DNA of 40,070 nucleotides. It comes from Gemmatimonadales bacterium (GTDB lineage Bacteria; Gemmatimonadota; Gemmatimonadetes; Gemmatimonadales; GWC2-71-9). The translations under genes were made by a program, and so were the position numbers. Location: contig JACCQZ010000251.1 in the NCBI GenBank assembly GCA_013813875.1, positions 1 through 40,070 of the forward strand, written 5' to 3'. Of the stretch, positions 16,615 through 24,090 are shown piece by piece. Under the pieces are notes generated by a model that ran no database searches, was not told where the DNA came from, and was given only the letters and a program-made list of their open reading frames with translations. Every line of letters starts with the position of its first letter. The stretch's first letter is position 1.

Positions 16615-17979
16615 ATGCACGCCGTCGTCATCGGCGCGGGATTCGCCGGCCTCTCGGCGGCCTGGGAGCTGACCAGGCGCGGTGTCGGCGTGACTGTTCT
16701 CGAGGCCGATGGGGAGATCGGGGGTCTGGCCGGCAGCTTTCCAGTCGGCGGCACGCGGCTGGAGAAGTTCTATCATCACTGGTTCACCAGCGACGTTCAT
16801 GTCACCGAGCTGGTACGTGAGCTGGGCCGGGAAGATCAGGTGCTCTACCGGACGACCCGCACGGGCATGTACTTCGCCCACTCGCGCTTCCGGCTGAGCT
16901 CCCCCGCCGACGTCTTGCGCTTCACCCCGCTCCGCCCGCTCGACCGCATCCGCCTCGGGTGGCTCGCATTGCGGGCTCGCAGGGTGCAGGACTGGCGTGC
17001 ATTGGAAAGCATGACCGCGGAGGAGTGGTTGATCCGGCTGGGGGGACGTGAGGTGTTCCGGGTAGTCTGGCAGCCGCTGCTCGAGGGAAAGTTCGGCGAT
17101 TTCTCATCCGAGATCTCGGCGGTCTGGTTCTGGAACAAGCTCAAGCTGCGGGGAGGAAGCCGGGGAAAGGGCGGCGCCGAGGTGCTGGCGTATTACCGCG
17201 GCGGGTTTGCCGCGCTGGCCGAGGAGATGGCCGGCGCCATCCGCGCGTCGGGGAGCCGCATCCAGCTCGACTCCCCGGCCACGGGCCTGCGAGTGCACCA
17301 AGGGAAGGTGACGGGTGTGTGCACCGCGGCCGGCACCATCCCCGCCGATGCAGTGGTGGCCACCCCTGCATTGCCCATCGTGGCGGACATGATCGAGCCC
17401 CATGTGGCGACCGACTATGTGGCCGGGCTCAGGCGGGTGCAGTACCTGGCCAACCTTTGCGTGGTGCTCGAGCTGGACCGCAGCCTCTCCGATACCTATT
17501 GGCTCAACGTCAACGATCCCGGCTTTCCCTTCGTCGCCGTCATCGAGCATACCAACTTCGAGCCGCCGGAAACCTACGCCGGCCGGCACCTCGTCTATCT
17601 CTCCAAGTATCTGCCGGAGAGCGCCGAGCTCTACCGCATGGCGGACGCCGAGGCGGTCGCGTTTTGCGTCCACCACCTTCAGCGGATGTTTCCCCAGTTC
17701 TCCGGCGACTGGATCTTGGCCGCGCACGTCTGGCGGGCGCGCTACGCCCAGCCCGTCGTGGTGCGTCACTATGGGGCGCTGATTCCGCCGGTGCAGACGC
17801 CGATCGAAGGATTGTACCTCAGCACGATGGCGCAGGTGTACCCGGAGGATCGGGGAACCAATTACGCGATTCGGGAAGGGCGGAAGGTAGGACGGCAGGT
17901 GGCGGAGGCATTGACTGCCCTCACCCCACTGAAGCCTCCCGCTTTGCCTGCTGATACCCCATCCCCCGCAACCGGGTGA
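16615..17979 (+). CDS. FAD-dependent oxidoreductase (amine oxidase/protoporphyrinogen oxidase-like)
   Basis: A 454-residue flavoprotein. The N-terminus VVIGAGFAGLSAAWEL is the dinucleotide-binding GxGxxG motif, followed by LEADGEIGGLAGSF, the second FAD contact. HHWFTSDVHV and the C-terminal GLYLSTMAQVYPEDRGTNYA resemble oxidoreductases found in glycan and lipid operons, including UDP-galactopyranose mutase relatives. The true substrate is unknown. It is the third gene of the glycosylation operon and shares its direction and tight spacing. Its last 59 bp overlap the end of the converging M48 protease gene, an unusually long tail-to-tail overlap. Confidence 0.83.
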   Translation: MHAVVIGAGFAGLSAAWELTRRGVGVTVLEADGEIGGLAGSFPVGGTRLEKFYHHWFTSDVHVTELVRELGREDQVLYRTTRTGMYFAHSRFRLSSPADVLRFTPLRPLDRIRLGWLALRARRVQDWRALESMTAEEWLIRLGGREVFRVVWQPLLEGKFGDFSSEISAVWFWNKLKLRGGSRGKGGAEVLAYYRGGFAALAEEMAGAIRASGSRIQLDSPATGLRVHQGKVTGVCTAAGTIPADAVVATPALPIVADMIEPHVATDYVAGLRRVQYLANLCVVLELDRSLSDTYWLNVNDPGFPFVAVIEHTNFEPPETYAGRHLVYLSKYLPESAELYRMADAEAVAFCVHHLQRMFPQFSGDWILAAHVWRARYAQPVVVRHYGALIPPVQTPIEGLYLSTMAQVYPEDRGTNYAIREGRKVGRQVAEALTALTPLKPPALPADTPSPATG

Positions 17980-18943
17980 TGCGCTGCCGGATGGGTGGAT
18001 GTGAGGCGAGCACGTCGGCGAGCAATCCCTCGCGGGAAGACATCACGCCCGGGGCCGGGTCCACGATGCAGAGGTGCGCCGCGCCCTGGGTAATAGTCCG
18101 CGTGGGCGATGCCGCCGCCGCCAGCTTCTCCAGCGCCGACGCGAGCGCCATCGGGTTGCGGGTGAACTGAGCCGCGGTGGCATCGGCCAGATACTCCCGC
18201 TTCCGACTCACCGACATCGCCAGGAGCCGGGAGATGATCGGCGCCACGACCAGGGTGACCACCCAGAGCACCAGGATCACCAGCGCCAGCGGATTCCCAC
18301 CCTTCCCCCGACTTCGCCCGCCGACGGCGCCCCCTCCGCTCCGTCCGGTCCGCAGCATCCGACCCATCCCATCCGACATCAGCGCGATCGCCCCCACCAT
18401 CCCCGCGAGCAGCGTCATGAGCCGCACATCGAGGTTCCGCACGTGCGCCATCTCGTGGGCGACGACTCCCTGCAGCTCGTCGCGGGAGAGTGCGCGCAGC
18501 AAACCCTCGGTGACCGCGATGCTGGCCGATTCGGCATCGCGGCCGGTAGCGAAAGCATTGGGATCGTCGTCCGGGACGATCCAGACCTTCGGCCGGGGCT
18601 GGCCCGAGGCGATGGCCATCTCCTCCACCACGTTTACCAGTTGTTTCTGTTCCGGAGTGGCCGGCTCGATGATCTCCCAGGCACCGGTGGCCCACAGAAT
18701 CCGGGCCGGCCCGTAGCGCCAGGAAAACCAGCAGATGCCGCCGGCCACGAGGGTGGTGAAGATGCCGATGAGAGGGACGACGTGGCGGTAGGAACCCGGA
18801 GGATCGTCGGCGGTGAGCAGCCCGAAGGCGAGATCGCCGCCGAATCCCACCCAGGCGAAGAATACGATGAAGCCGATGACGAGCCAGGTCGAGCGGCGGC
18901 GGTTGGACTGCTGCTGAGCGAAGAGGTTGGCCTCCTCGGTCAT
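17921..18943 (-). CDS. M48-family membrane zinc protease (HtpX-like)
   Basis: A 340-residue integral membrane metalloprotease. Two hydrophobic segments at about 20-85 precede the soluble catalytic part. VVAHEMAHVRN is the HExxH zinc site, and the third ligand Glu lies in KREYLADATAAQFTRN. NAFATGRD is the conserved substrate-edge strand of HtpX proteins. Two further hydrophobic helices lie between (LMTLLAGMVGAIAL and ALVILVLWVVTLVVAPII). It likely degrades misfolded membrane proteins. The lemA-type gene ends just upstream on the same strand (6-bp gap), a pairing common in many bacteria. Confidence 0.9.
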   Translation of the reverse strand: MTEEANLFAQQQSNRRRSTWLVIGFIVFFAWVGFGGDLAFGLLTADDPPGSYRHVVPLIGIFTTLVAGGICWFSWRYGPARILWATGAWEIIEPATPEQKQLVNVVEEMAIASGQPRPKVWIVPDDDPNAFATGRDAESASIAVTEGLLRALSRDELQGVVAHEMAHVRNLDVRLMTLLAGMVGAIALMSDGMGRMLRTGRSGGGAVGGRSRGKGGNPLALVILVLWVVTLVVAPIISRLLAMSVSRKREYLADATAAQFTRNPMALASALEKLAAAASPTRTITQGAAHLCIVDPAPGVMSSREGLLADVLASHPPIRQRITRLRGMGYQQAKREASVG

Positions 18944-18949
18944 CTGGGC

Positions 18950-19516
18950 CTACGGCCGTTTCAGCGACAGGTCCACCGCCGGGACCCCGCGCTCCGCCGT
19001 ATCCTGGATCTCCCACAGCTCGGCCGGCGTCGCTTTGGCGAGTCCGGCCACCAGCATGGTGGGGAAGGTGGCCTGCCGGATGTTGTACTGGGTGGCCACG
19101 TCGTTGTAGAGCTGGCGCGCGAAGCCGATTTTGTTCTCCGTGCTGGTGAGCTCTTCCTGCAACTGCGCCACGTTCCCCGTGGCCTTGAGGTCGGGATAGG
19201 CCTCGGTGAGCGCAAAGAGCCGCCCCAGCGCTTGCGTCAGCTCTCCCTCCGCCTGCGCCGTCTGGTGAACTCCGGTGGCGGCTACCGCCTTGTTGCGGGC
19301 GCTGATCACCTCCTCCAGGGTGCCGCGCTCAAACTCCATCGCTCCCTTGACCGTGTTCACCAGGTTGGGGATCAGATCATGCCGGCGCTTCAACTGGACG
19401 TCTATCTGCTTCCAGGCGTTGGCCACCTGGTTCTTGAGGCCGATCAGTCCGTTGTACGCTCCGATGACCCACAGCACTATGGCGGCGATGACGACCAGAA
19501 GCACGATCGTAGCCAT
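18950..19516 (-). CDS. lemA: LemA family protein
   Basis: A 188-residue LemA protein: one N-terminal transmembrane helix (TIVLLVVIAAIVLWVIGAYNGL), then a long helical exported domain. YNGLIGLKNQVANAWKQIDVQLKRRHDLIPNLV is almost invariant in the family, and YNDVATQYNIRQATFP is the C-terminal hallmark. LemA is tied to membrane-protein quality control and often sits beside M48 proteases, as here. The track starts at 19531; ATG 19516 is preferred because GGAAGG lies at the right distance and it gives the usual family start. Confidence 0.93.
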   Translation of the reverse strand: MATIVLLVVIAAIVLWVIGAYNGLIGLKNQVANAWKQIDVQLKRRHDLIPNLVNTVKGAMEFERGTLEEVISARNKAVAATGVHQTAQAEGELTQALGRLFALTEAYPDLKATGNVAQLQEELTSTENKIGFARQLYNDVATQYNIRQATFPTMLVAGLAKATPAELWEIQDTAERGVPAVDLSLKRP

Positions 19517-19540
19517 GGACCGACCTTCCATCAGGAGGAG

Positions 19541-20179
19541 TTAAGGCGCCACCAGCGCGGCGAGCGCCTGCCGGAGCGCCTCCGCGATCGCGGCGGTGTC
19601 GCCGTTGAGACGGATGACGGGGTGCTGCTCGTCAATGAAGACGTCAATCCCGGGCGCCACCACGATCCGCCGGCACACCGAGCCGATCCCGGCGACCCCC
19701 TCCACCGGCGCCAACCACCCCAGCACCGCGCGGCCCACCCGGCCCCGTCCGGTCCCAGGCGACTGCAGAAGCGGGAGCCGGTCCGGCCGGGGCAGGGTGG
19801 GGCCGAGCGCGCTGGCCACCCGGCGCTCGATGACATCGCCGGTCAGGCCGGAAAACTCCCGCGTCATCGTCTCCAGCGTAGCCCCTTCCATCTGGCGAAG
19901 CTTAATGGCGAGCACCTGCAGCAGGTGGCGATAGGAGTAGACCGCGGCGGTACCGCGTCCGTCGGGCGGGCTCACCAGTCCTCGCGCGACGTAGAACCGG
20001 ATGGTGCGCTCGCTCGGCCGCGCGCGGGCGGCGGCGTTGATCGGCACCACCCCGGAAGCGTCCAGGATACCGGCCGACAACGCCGCCAGATCGCGCAGCC
20101 CCCAGGGCGCCAACCCACGGTACTCTCGCAGGGTGGTGAGCGGTTCGGGCGGGGCCGAAACGGTAAACCCGGCGGTCAT
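19541..20179 (-). CDS. MerR-like HTH transcriptional regulator
   Basis: A protein of 212 residues. About 50-110 is a MerR-type winged HTH: SERTIRFYVARGLVSPP, then YSYRHLLQVLAIKLRQMEG with the typical wing helix. The N-terminal extension of about 50 residues and the C-terminal beta-rich 100 residues (RRIVVAPGIDVFIDEQHPVI) match no ligand domain I know; no Cys cluster is present, so it is not a metal or redox MerR. The track ORF begins far upstream in a spurious frame; ATG 20179 overlaps the preceding receiver gene as ATGA. It is the last gene of a three-regulator operon. Confidence 0.75.
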   Translation of the reverse strand: MTAGFTVSAPPEPLTTLREYRGLAPWGLRDLAALSAGILDASGVVPINAAARARPSERTIRFYVARGLVSPPDGRGTAAVYSYRHLLQVLAIKLRQMEGATLETMTREFSGLTGDVIERRVASALGPTLPRPDRLPLLQSPGTGRGRVGRAVLGWLAPVEGVAGIGSVCRRIVVAPGIDVFIDEQHPVIRLNGDTAAIAEALRQALAALVAP

Positions 20180-20586
20180 CCGTGTCCGTTCCGCTTGCGC
20201 TGGCCATCGGGAGCCTCGGCGGCGGCGAGCGTGCTCAGCACGGTGCTGCCGAGCTGGTCGAGGGTGAAAGGCTTGGCGAGAACGGGACAGCGAAGCAGCT
20301 CGGGCGGCCAGTCGGAGCTGATGGCCCAGGGGTCGCCGGTCATCAGCACCACCCGGCCGAGCAGCCGGGGCCACCGCCGCACCAGGGCGATGAAGAGCGC
20401 ATCGCCCGACATTTGAGGGAGGTGGATATCGAGCAGTACCAGATCGTATTCCGCCGAGTCGAGCATCTCGTACGCCAGGTGGGGATCGCCGACCGACACG
20501 ACTTCGAGGCCCAGATTCCGCAGCGCGCGCTCCAGCGTCCGCCGCAGCGAGGCCTCGTCGTCCACCACCAGGACTCGAGCGCTCAT
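20176..20586 (-). CDS. Stand-alone response regulator receiver
   Basis: A 136-residue CheY-like protein with all phosphotransfer residues: VVDDEAS, the phosphoacceptor Asp in LVLLDIHLPQ, Thr in VLMTGD and Lys in LAKPFT. No output domain follows, only a short basic tail. It overlaps both neighbours by ATGA, so the stoichiometry of the three regulators is probably linked. It may relay phosphate from an unlinked kinase or modulate the AraC-type or MerR-like partner by contact; no kinase gene is nearby. Confidence 0.88.
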   Translation of the reverse strand: MSARVLVVDDEASLRRTLERALRNLGLEVVSVGDPHLAYEMLDSAEYDLVLLDIHLPQMSGDALFIALVRRWPRLLGRVVLMTGDPWAISSDWPPELLRCPVLAKPFTLDQLGSTVLSTLAAAEAPDGQRKRNGHG

Positions 20587-21374
20587 GACGCCACCTGACT
20601 CAACTGGGTGAAATAGCGTTGGGTGACGATGGCCATCGCCTCATCGGTAGAGAGGGAGACCCGCAGCTCCCCTGCAGTGAATCCAAAGACCGCACGCAGA
20701 TGCATCTGCAGAGTTTTCGTCTTGCTGTACCCCATCTTGAGCGCGACATCCTCCACCGTGTACCCCGGATCGAGCAAGAGCCGGTGGGCATAGAGCAGCC
20801 GCGTCAGCACCATCACCACGCGAGGTGAGGGCAATCCTACCTTGGTGAACCAACGCTCGCAGGTGCGCCGGGTCATCTGTGCCCGGTCGGCGAGCGCGGT
20901 GACGGTCGGGTTATCGCCCGGAGTCAGGAGCATGACCTCGAGCGCGGCTCGCAGCTCGGAAGGTAACTCCCGGAGGGTGTCATTGAGAGCCAGCATGACC
21001 TGCTGAGAGGCGCTCTGCTCCAGCTCAGCCAGGATGGCGTTCCGCAGCGGCCCTGGGGCGTCCTCGAATCGGTGGACTACCACCCGGCGGATGCCGAACT
21101 GGCCCAGCTTGAGGAGTACGCCGGCATTGGGCGGTGTCAGTTCGGTGTAGATCAGCAGAGGGAGGGAGGGAAAGAACTGGCGCAACCGCTCGATGCCGTG
21201 AGGCCGCGGACCGCCGCCTCCGAGGAGGGGATCGACGACCGCCATATCCACCGGCTTGATCCGGATCGCCTCCACCGCCTCCACCCAGTTTCCTACTGCC
21301 ACCCACTGGAATTGGTTGGGATCCAGGGTGCGGAGTCGGAAGAGGCGCTCGGCGGGGACGGCGGCAAGGAGCAA
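20583..21374 (-). CDS. AraC-type regulator with N-terminal pseudoreceiver
   Basis: About 263-273 residues depending on start. The N-terminal 125 residues alternate strands and helices like a receiver (MAVVDPLLGG, LPLLIYTEL, RRVVVHRFED) but lack the acidic pair and the conserved Lys, so normal phosphorylation is doubtful. About 160-260 holds two AraC-family HTHs: VTALADRAQMTRRTCERWF and VEDVALKMGYSKTKTLQMH, with FGFTAGELR near the end. The track start, TTG 21404, falls inside a direct-repeat operator; TTG 21374 places both repeats upstream and is preferred. First gene of the regulator operon, divergent from a small lipoprotein gene. Confidence 0.78.
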   Translation of the reverse strand: MLLAAVPAERLFRLRTLDPNQFQWVAVGNWVEAVEAIRIKPVDMAVVDPLLGGGGPRPHGIERLRQFFPSLPLLIYTELTPPNAGVLLKLGQFGIRRVVVHRFEDAPGPLRNAILAELEQSASQQVMLALNDTLRELPSELRAALEVMLLTPGDNPTVTALADRAQMTRRTCERWFTKVGLPSPRVVMVLTRLLYAHRLLLDPGYTVEDVALKMGYSKTKTLQMHLRAVFGFTAGELRVSLSTDEAMAIVTQRYFTQLSQVAS

Positions 21375-21375
21375 A

Positions 21376-21417
21376 TGTCGCAAATCGGCCCCTATTTGTC
21401 GCAAAAAGGCCCTAAAA
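21376..21417. promoter_or_regulatory. Direct-repeat operator between regulator operon and lipopeptide gene
   Basis: TGTCGCAAA occurs at 21376 and again at 21397, exactly 21 bp apart, each followed by a GGCCC block at the same offset. Over the 21-bp unit 15 positions match. Two-turn phasing is the usual layout for AraC-family proteins, so autoregulation and control of the divergent peptide gene is the likely role. Confidence 0.6.
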
Positions 21418-21487
21418 AGGCCAGATCCCGATCCTCAGATTGGGCGGTACCCAAGTACAACATCGTCAATCCGAAAGGGTCCCGCCC

Positions 21488-21625
21488 ATGCGCCGCACGT
21501 ATCAGTGGCTCGCCATCGCCAGCTTCAGCCTGGCTGTCCTCACCTCCGCCTGCACTCGTACCGATGCGACTGGACCTTCGGAACAGCCGACGCCGTCGTT
21601 CGAAACCCAGGGCGGCAATAACTGA
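21488..21625 (+). CDS. Small lipoprotein-like exported peptide (45 aa)
   Basis: ATG 21488 follows GAAAGGG at a proper distance; the longer track start (21440) adds residues that do not fit a signal peptide. The product has a basic start, a hydrophobic core (WLAIASFSLAVLTSAC) and a lipobox-like LTSAC, although Thr at -3 is unusual. The mature part would be only 24 residues, hydrophilic and ending in FETQGGNN. It is divergent from the AraC/REC/MerR operon and shares its repeat-bearing promoter region; 3 bp after its stop the TPR gene ends on the other strand. It could be a signalling peptide, a small lipoprotein or a target of the regulators; no family is recognised. Confidence 0.6.
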   Translation: MRRTYQWLAIASFSLAVLTSACTRTDATGPSEQPTPSFETQGGNN

Positions 21626-21628
21626 GGC

Positions 21629-22930
21629 CTAGACACCCGCCAGGACGGCATATTCCTGTAGGCCGCTCTCGACCTCCTGCACGGCCGGCGCTTGACTGAA
21701 GCTCAAGCCGTCGGCCGGCTCGGGGTGATGGTCGGGGCATTCGGATAGGTTTTCCAACACCCGCTCGATCTGGAAGTACCAAGTATTGAGCCGGTTTGCC
21801 TCCGCCACCTCCATCGCTGCGCGTAGCGCCTGCCGAGCCCGCCCGAGCTGGCCGAACCGGGCAAATCCAACAGCCGTCTTGTAGTAATAGTCGGCCGTCA
21901 TACTCGGTGGCATCCGGCCTCGAAGGGGTTCCGCTTCCGCACGCCGGCGCTCGAACGCGACTCGATTGCGGGCGACAGACTCGAGGTTCATCAATTCGAT
22001 GAGCGCATTGATTCGGAGCAGAACGCTCGTGTCCGAGCCGACCAGAATCTCGAAGCCCACCCGAGCCCCATCGAGACAGCCGATCTCGGCGAGTCCGATG
22101 GCTACATCGCCCAGCGCCCGCATCCGCTGGAGGGGATCGGGCGCGAGCTTGAACGCGCGGTAGTTCGCGTGCAGCGCTTCAACCCGCATGCCCTGCAGGG
22201 TGTACACCGAGCCAAGGTCTCCGTAGGCAATAGTCTGCACGTCATCGAGGTGCAGCTCGGTAGCCGCCGCAAGCGCGGCCTCTGCGGCCGCCCGGGCCGC
22301 CGGGAGATTGCCCTGCCCTCGCAGGACTGCCCCGCAGCCGAGCTGCCCCCTCAGCGCTACAACGTGATCGCCCAGTAAACGGCCGGCTTGTTCCGCACCC
22401 CGGTAGCAGGAAGTGGCAACTTCCCAGCGCGCAAGCAGCCGGTTCAGCCTCCCAGCGAAAAGCGCGATGCTCGCAAACTCCGACGCCGGCAGCGCCGGCC
22501 CGTGAGTCCGCGCCGCAAGGGCTAGGACCTCCAGCGCCTCCTCCAACCTCCCCTCGTGCTCCAGGAAATAGGCGTATGCGGTTAGGCTGAGCCGGAGAGC
22601 GGAAGGCGGGGGCCCGGTGCCTGGCACCGATTCGGTTATCCCGGAAAGATGGGCTGCTTCGGGAGAGTCGTCCGGCAGATCCTGCAAGTGCCGCCGAACC
22701 GCGTCGAGCTGCCAGATGAACCCTTCCTCCGCCTCCGGCGTGTCGGGCTTTACCAGCAGCCGATTGACCAGGCGCGCCACCACGTAGGCGGCAAGGGCCA
22801 GCCGGGCGGAGCCGTCCTGCTCGCGCTCGCGCTCCAGCCGGGCGCGCTCGAGAAATGAGGCGTGCGCCAAGACATCCGCTGACGACCCGAACTCACCAAA
22901 GAGCTGCTGGGGCGTTAACAGTGATAGCAT
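21629..22930 (-). CDS. TPR-rich helical protein
   Basis: A 433-residue, almost wholly helical protein. From about residue 130 onward repeated pairs fit TPR units: AYAYFLEHEGRLEEALEVLA, AGRLNRLLARWEVATSCYRG, YGDLGSVYTLQGMRVEALHA and YYKTAVGFARFGQLGRARQA. No HTH, catalytic motif or signal peptide is visible. It may act as a cytoplasmic protein- or peptide-binding module. ATG 22930 has GGCGGA just upstream. It converges on the small lipoprotein gene with 3 bp between stops. TPR proteins beside small exported peptides recall peptide-sensing systems, but there is no DNA-binding domain here, so that reading is only a hypothesis. Confidence 0.7.
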   Translation of the reverse strand: MLSLLTPQQLFGEFGSSADVLAHASFLERARLEREREQDGSARLALAAYVVARLVNRLLVKPDTPEAEEGFIWQLDAVRRHLQDLPDDSPEAAHLSGITESVPGTGPPPSALRLSLTAYAYFLEHEGRLEEALEVLALAARTHGPALPASEFASIALFAGRLNRLLARWEVATSCYRGAEQAGRLLGDHVVALRGQLGCGAVLRGQGNLPAARAAAEAALAAATELHLDDVQTIAYGDLGSVYTLQGMRVEALHANYRAFKLAPDPLQRMRALGDVAIGLAEIGCLDGARVGFEILVGSDTSVLLRINALIELMNLESVARNRVAFERRRAEAEPLRGRMPPSMTADYYYKTAVGFARFGQLGRARQALRAAMEVAEANRLNTWYFQIERVLENLSECPDHHPEPADGLSFSQAPAVQEVESGLQEYAVLAGV

Positions 22931-23068
22931 CTGTCCGCCGGACTCCAGGGTACAGGGGTACGGCTAGTATCGCCCGCGGACCCTCGCGAATCAAGGGTAC
23001 GCACTTTTCTGCATTGCAAGGCATGGAAATGGTGGGCTCAGAGACAGTGGCAGCCGATATCCTGCCCT

Positions 23069-23494
23069 ATGCGCTCCGGATTTACTCTCCCTGAAATGCT
23101 GCTCGCCCTGATCGTGGCCGGACTCATCATGGGCCTCGCGCTTCCCCGGTTCGGCGCTCTTCGCGACAGCGTGCAGGTTCAGGGGTCCGCCCAGAGCATT
23201 GCCTCAGCTCACGCCAGAGCACGCCTGGCGGCGATCCTTCAAAGCCGGGTGGTGGAGCTGTCTATCGGCCCCGATTCGCTCGTCATCCGGATTCGGGGTG
23301 TCCCCTCCCGCCTCTGGAGCACCGCCGGGCCGGCGGCGGCGGGCGTGGCTCTCGCCGAGCCTGCCCGGACCCTCACCTTCTCGCCCGTAGGTATGACTAT
23401 GGGCATCTCCAACGCCTCGTTTCGCCTGAGCCGCGGGGACGCTGCCCGAACCGTCGTGGTCTCGCGTCTGGGCCGCGTCCGGATCACCCGGTAG
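23069..23494 (+). CDS. Orphan type IV pilin-like pseudopilin (GspH/FimT type)
   Basis: A 141-residue prepilin. The leader is very short: MRSG, then FTLPEMLLALIVAGLIMGLALPRF, with the Gly-Phe cleavage site, Glu at +5 and the hydrophobic stalk of type IV pilins and type II secretion pseudopilins. The globular part is beta-rich (RTLTFSPVGMTMGISNASFRL), like GspH/FimT minor pilins. No peptidase, ATPase or other pilin gene is nearby, so it must use machinery encoded elsewhere. It converges on the YceI gene. No clear ribosome-binding site precedes the ATG. Confidence 0.82.
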   Translation: MRSGFTLPEMLLALIVAGLIMGLALPRFGALRDSVQVQGSAQSIASAHARARLAAILQSRVVELSIGPDSLVIRIRGVPSRLWSTAGPAAAGVALAEPARTLTFSPVGMTMGISNASFRLSRGDAARTVVVSRLGRVRITR

Positions 23495-23507
23495 CAGGCG
23501 GAAAATG

Positions 23508-24089
23508 TCATTGGCTCGGCCCGAACTTCAGGTCCACCCGGACCTCGATGTCCTCGTACATCTTGAGCATCCCCAGCATCTTGCTGAGTCCGCCGATCTC
23601 ATAGTCCTTGAGGTTGAGCGGAAACTCGCTCGTCACCTGCACCGCGTCGCCGCTGCGGCGAACCGAGCCCGGCAGCGTAACCTCACGGCTGATGCCATGA
23701 ATGGTCAGCCTGCCCAGCAAGTTCACGGCCATGCTATCGCCGCTGCCACCCACGGAGCTCACGCCCGAGAGGTCGAAACGGATCGTGGGAAAACGGTCGG
23801 ATTCCAGCGACTTGTTGAGGTCGCGGTCCCTCCTGCCGTTCCCGGTAACCAGGGTGCGCACCGGCGCCTCGACCCAGCCACGCACCGCGGAAAGGTCGTC
23901 TCCGCCGGCCATCGCTCCCGAGATCTCCGTGGTAGTTCCCCCAAAGTCGCCCGCGGTGGCGTGGCCCTGAAAGCTGAGGGTGCCTTCCCGCACACTACCG
24001 GCGGGAATCGGCGCATCCAGTTGTGCTTCCAGGTCGGCCGCGCCGCCCAACACGCCCGCAACCACCAGCGCAGCCAACGCCACCCGCAT
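23508..24089 (-). CDS. YceI-like periplasmic protein
   Basis: A 193-residue secreted protein of the YceI lipocalin-like family, which binds polyprenoid or amphipathic ligands in the periplasm. A signal peptide covers about 1-23 (VALAALVVAGVLGGAADLEAQ). The mature part carries SFQGHATAGDFGGTT, RDRDLNKSLESDRFPTIRFD, LTIHGISREVTLPG and the closing MYEDIEVRVDLKF, all family marks. The upstream gene on the same strand, a receiver-HTH protein, ends 1 bp before its start, so the two are co-transcribed. Confidence 0.88.
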   Translation of the reverse strand: MRVALAALVVAGVLGGAADLEAQLDAPIPAGSVREGTLSFQGHATAGDFGGTTTEISGAMAGGDDLSAVRGWVEAPVRTLVTGNGRRDRDLNKSLESDRFPTIRFDLSGVSSVGGSGDSMAVNLLGRLTIHGISREVTLPGSVRRSGDAVQVTSEFPLNLKDYEIGGLSKMLGMLKMYEDIEVRVDLKFGPSQ

Positions 24090-24090
24090 A

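Noticed and set aside
18074-20416. 780-codon plus-strand ORF
   Set aside because: It runs antisense through the M48, LemA and MerR-like genes and part of the receiver gene, all of which have clear domains. Its His/Arg/Gly-rich composition is typical of a high-GC shadow frame.
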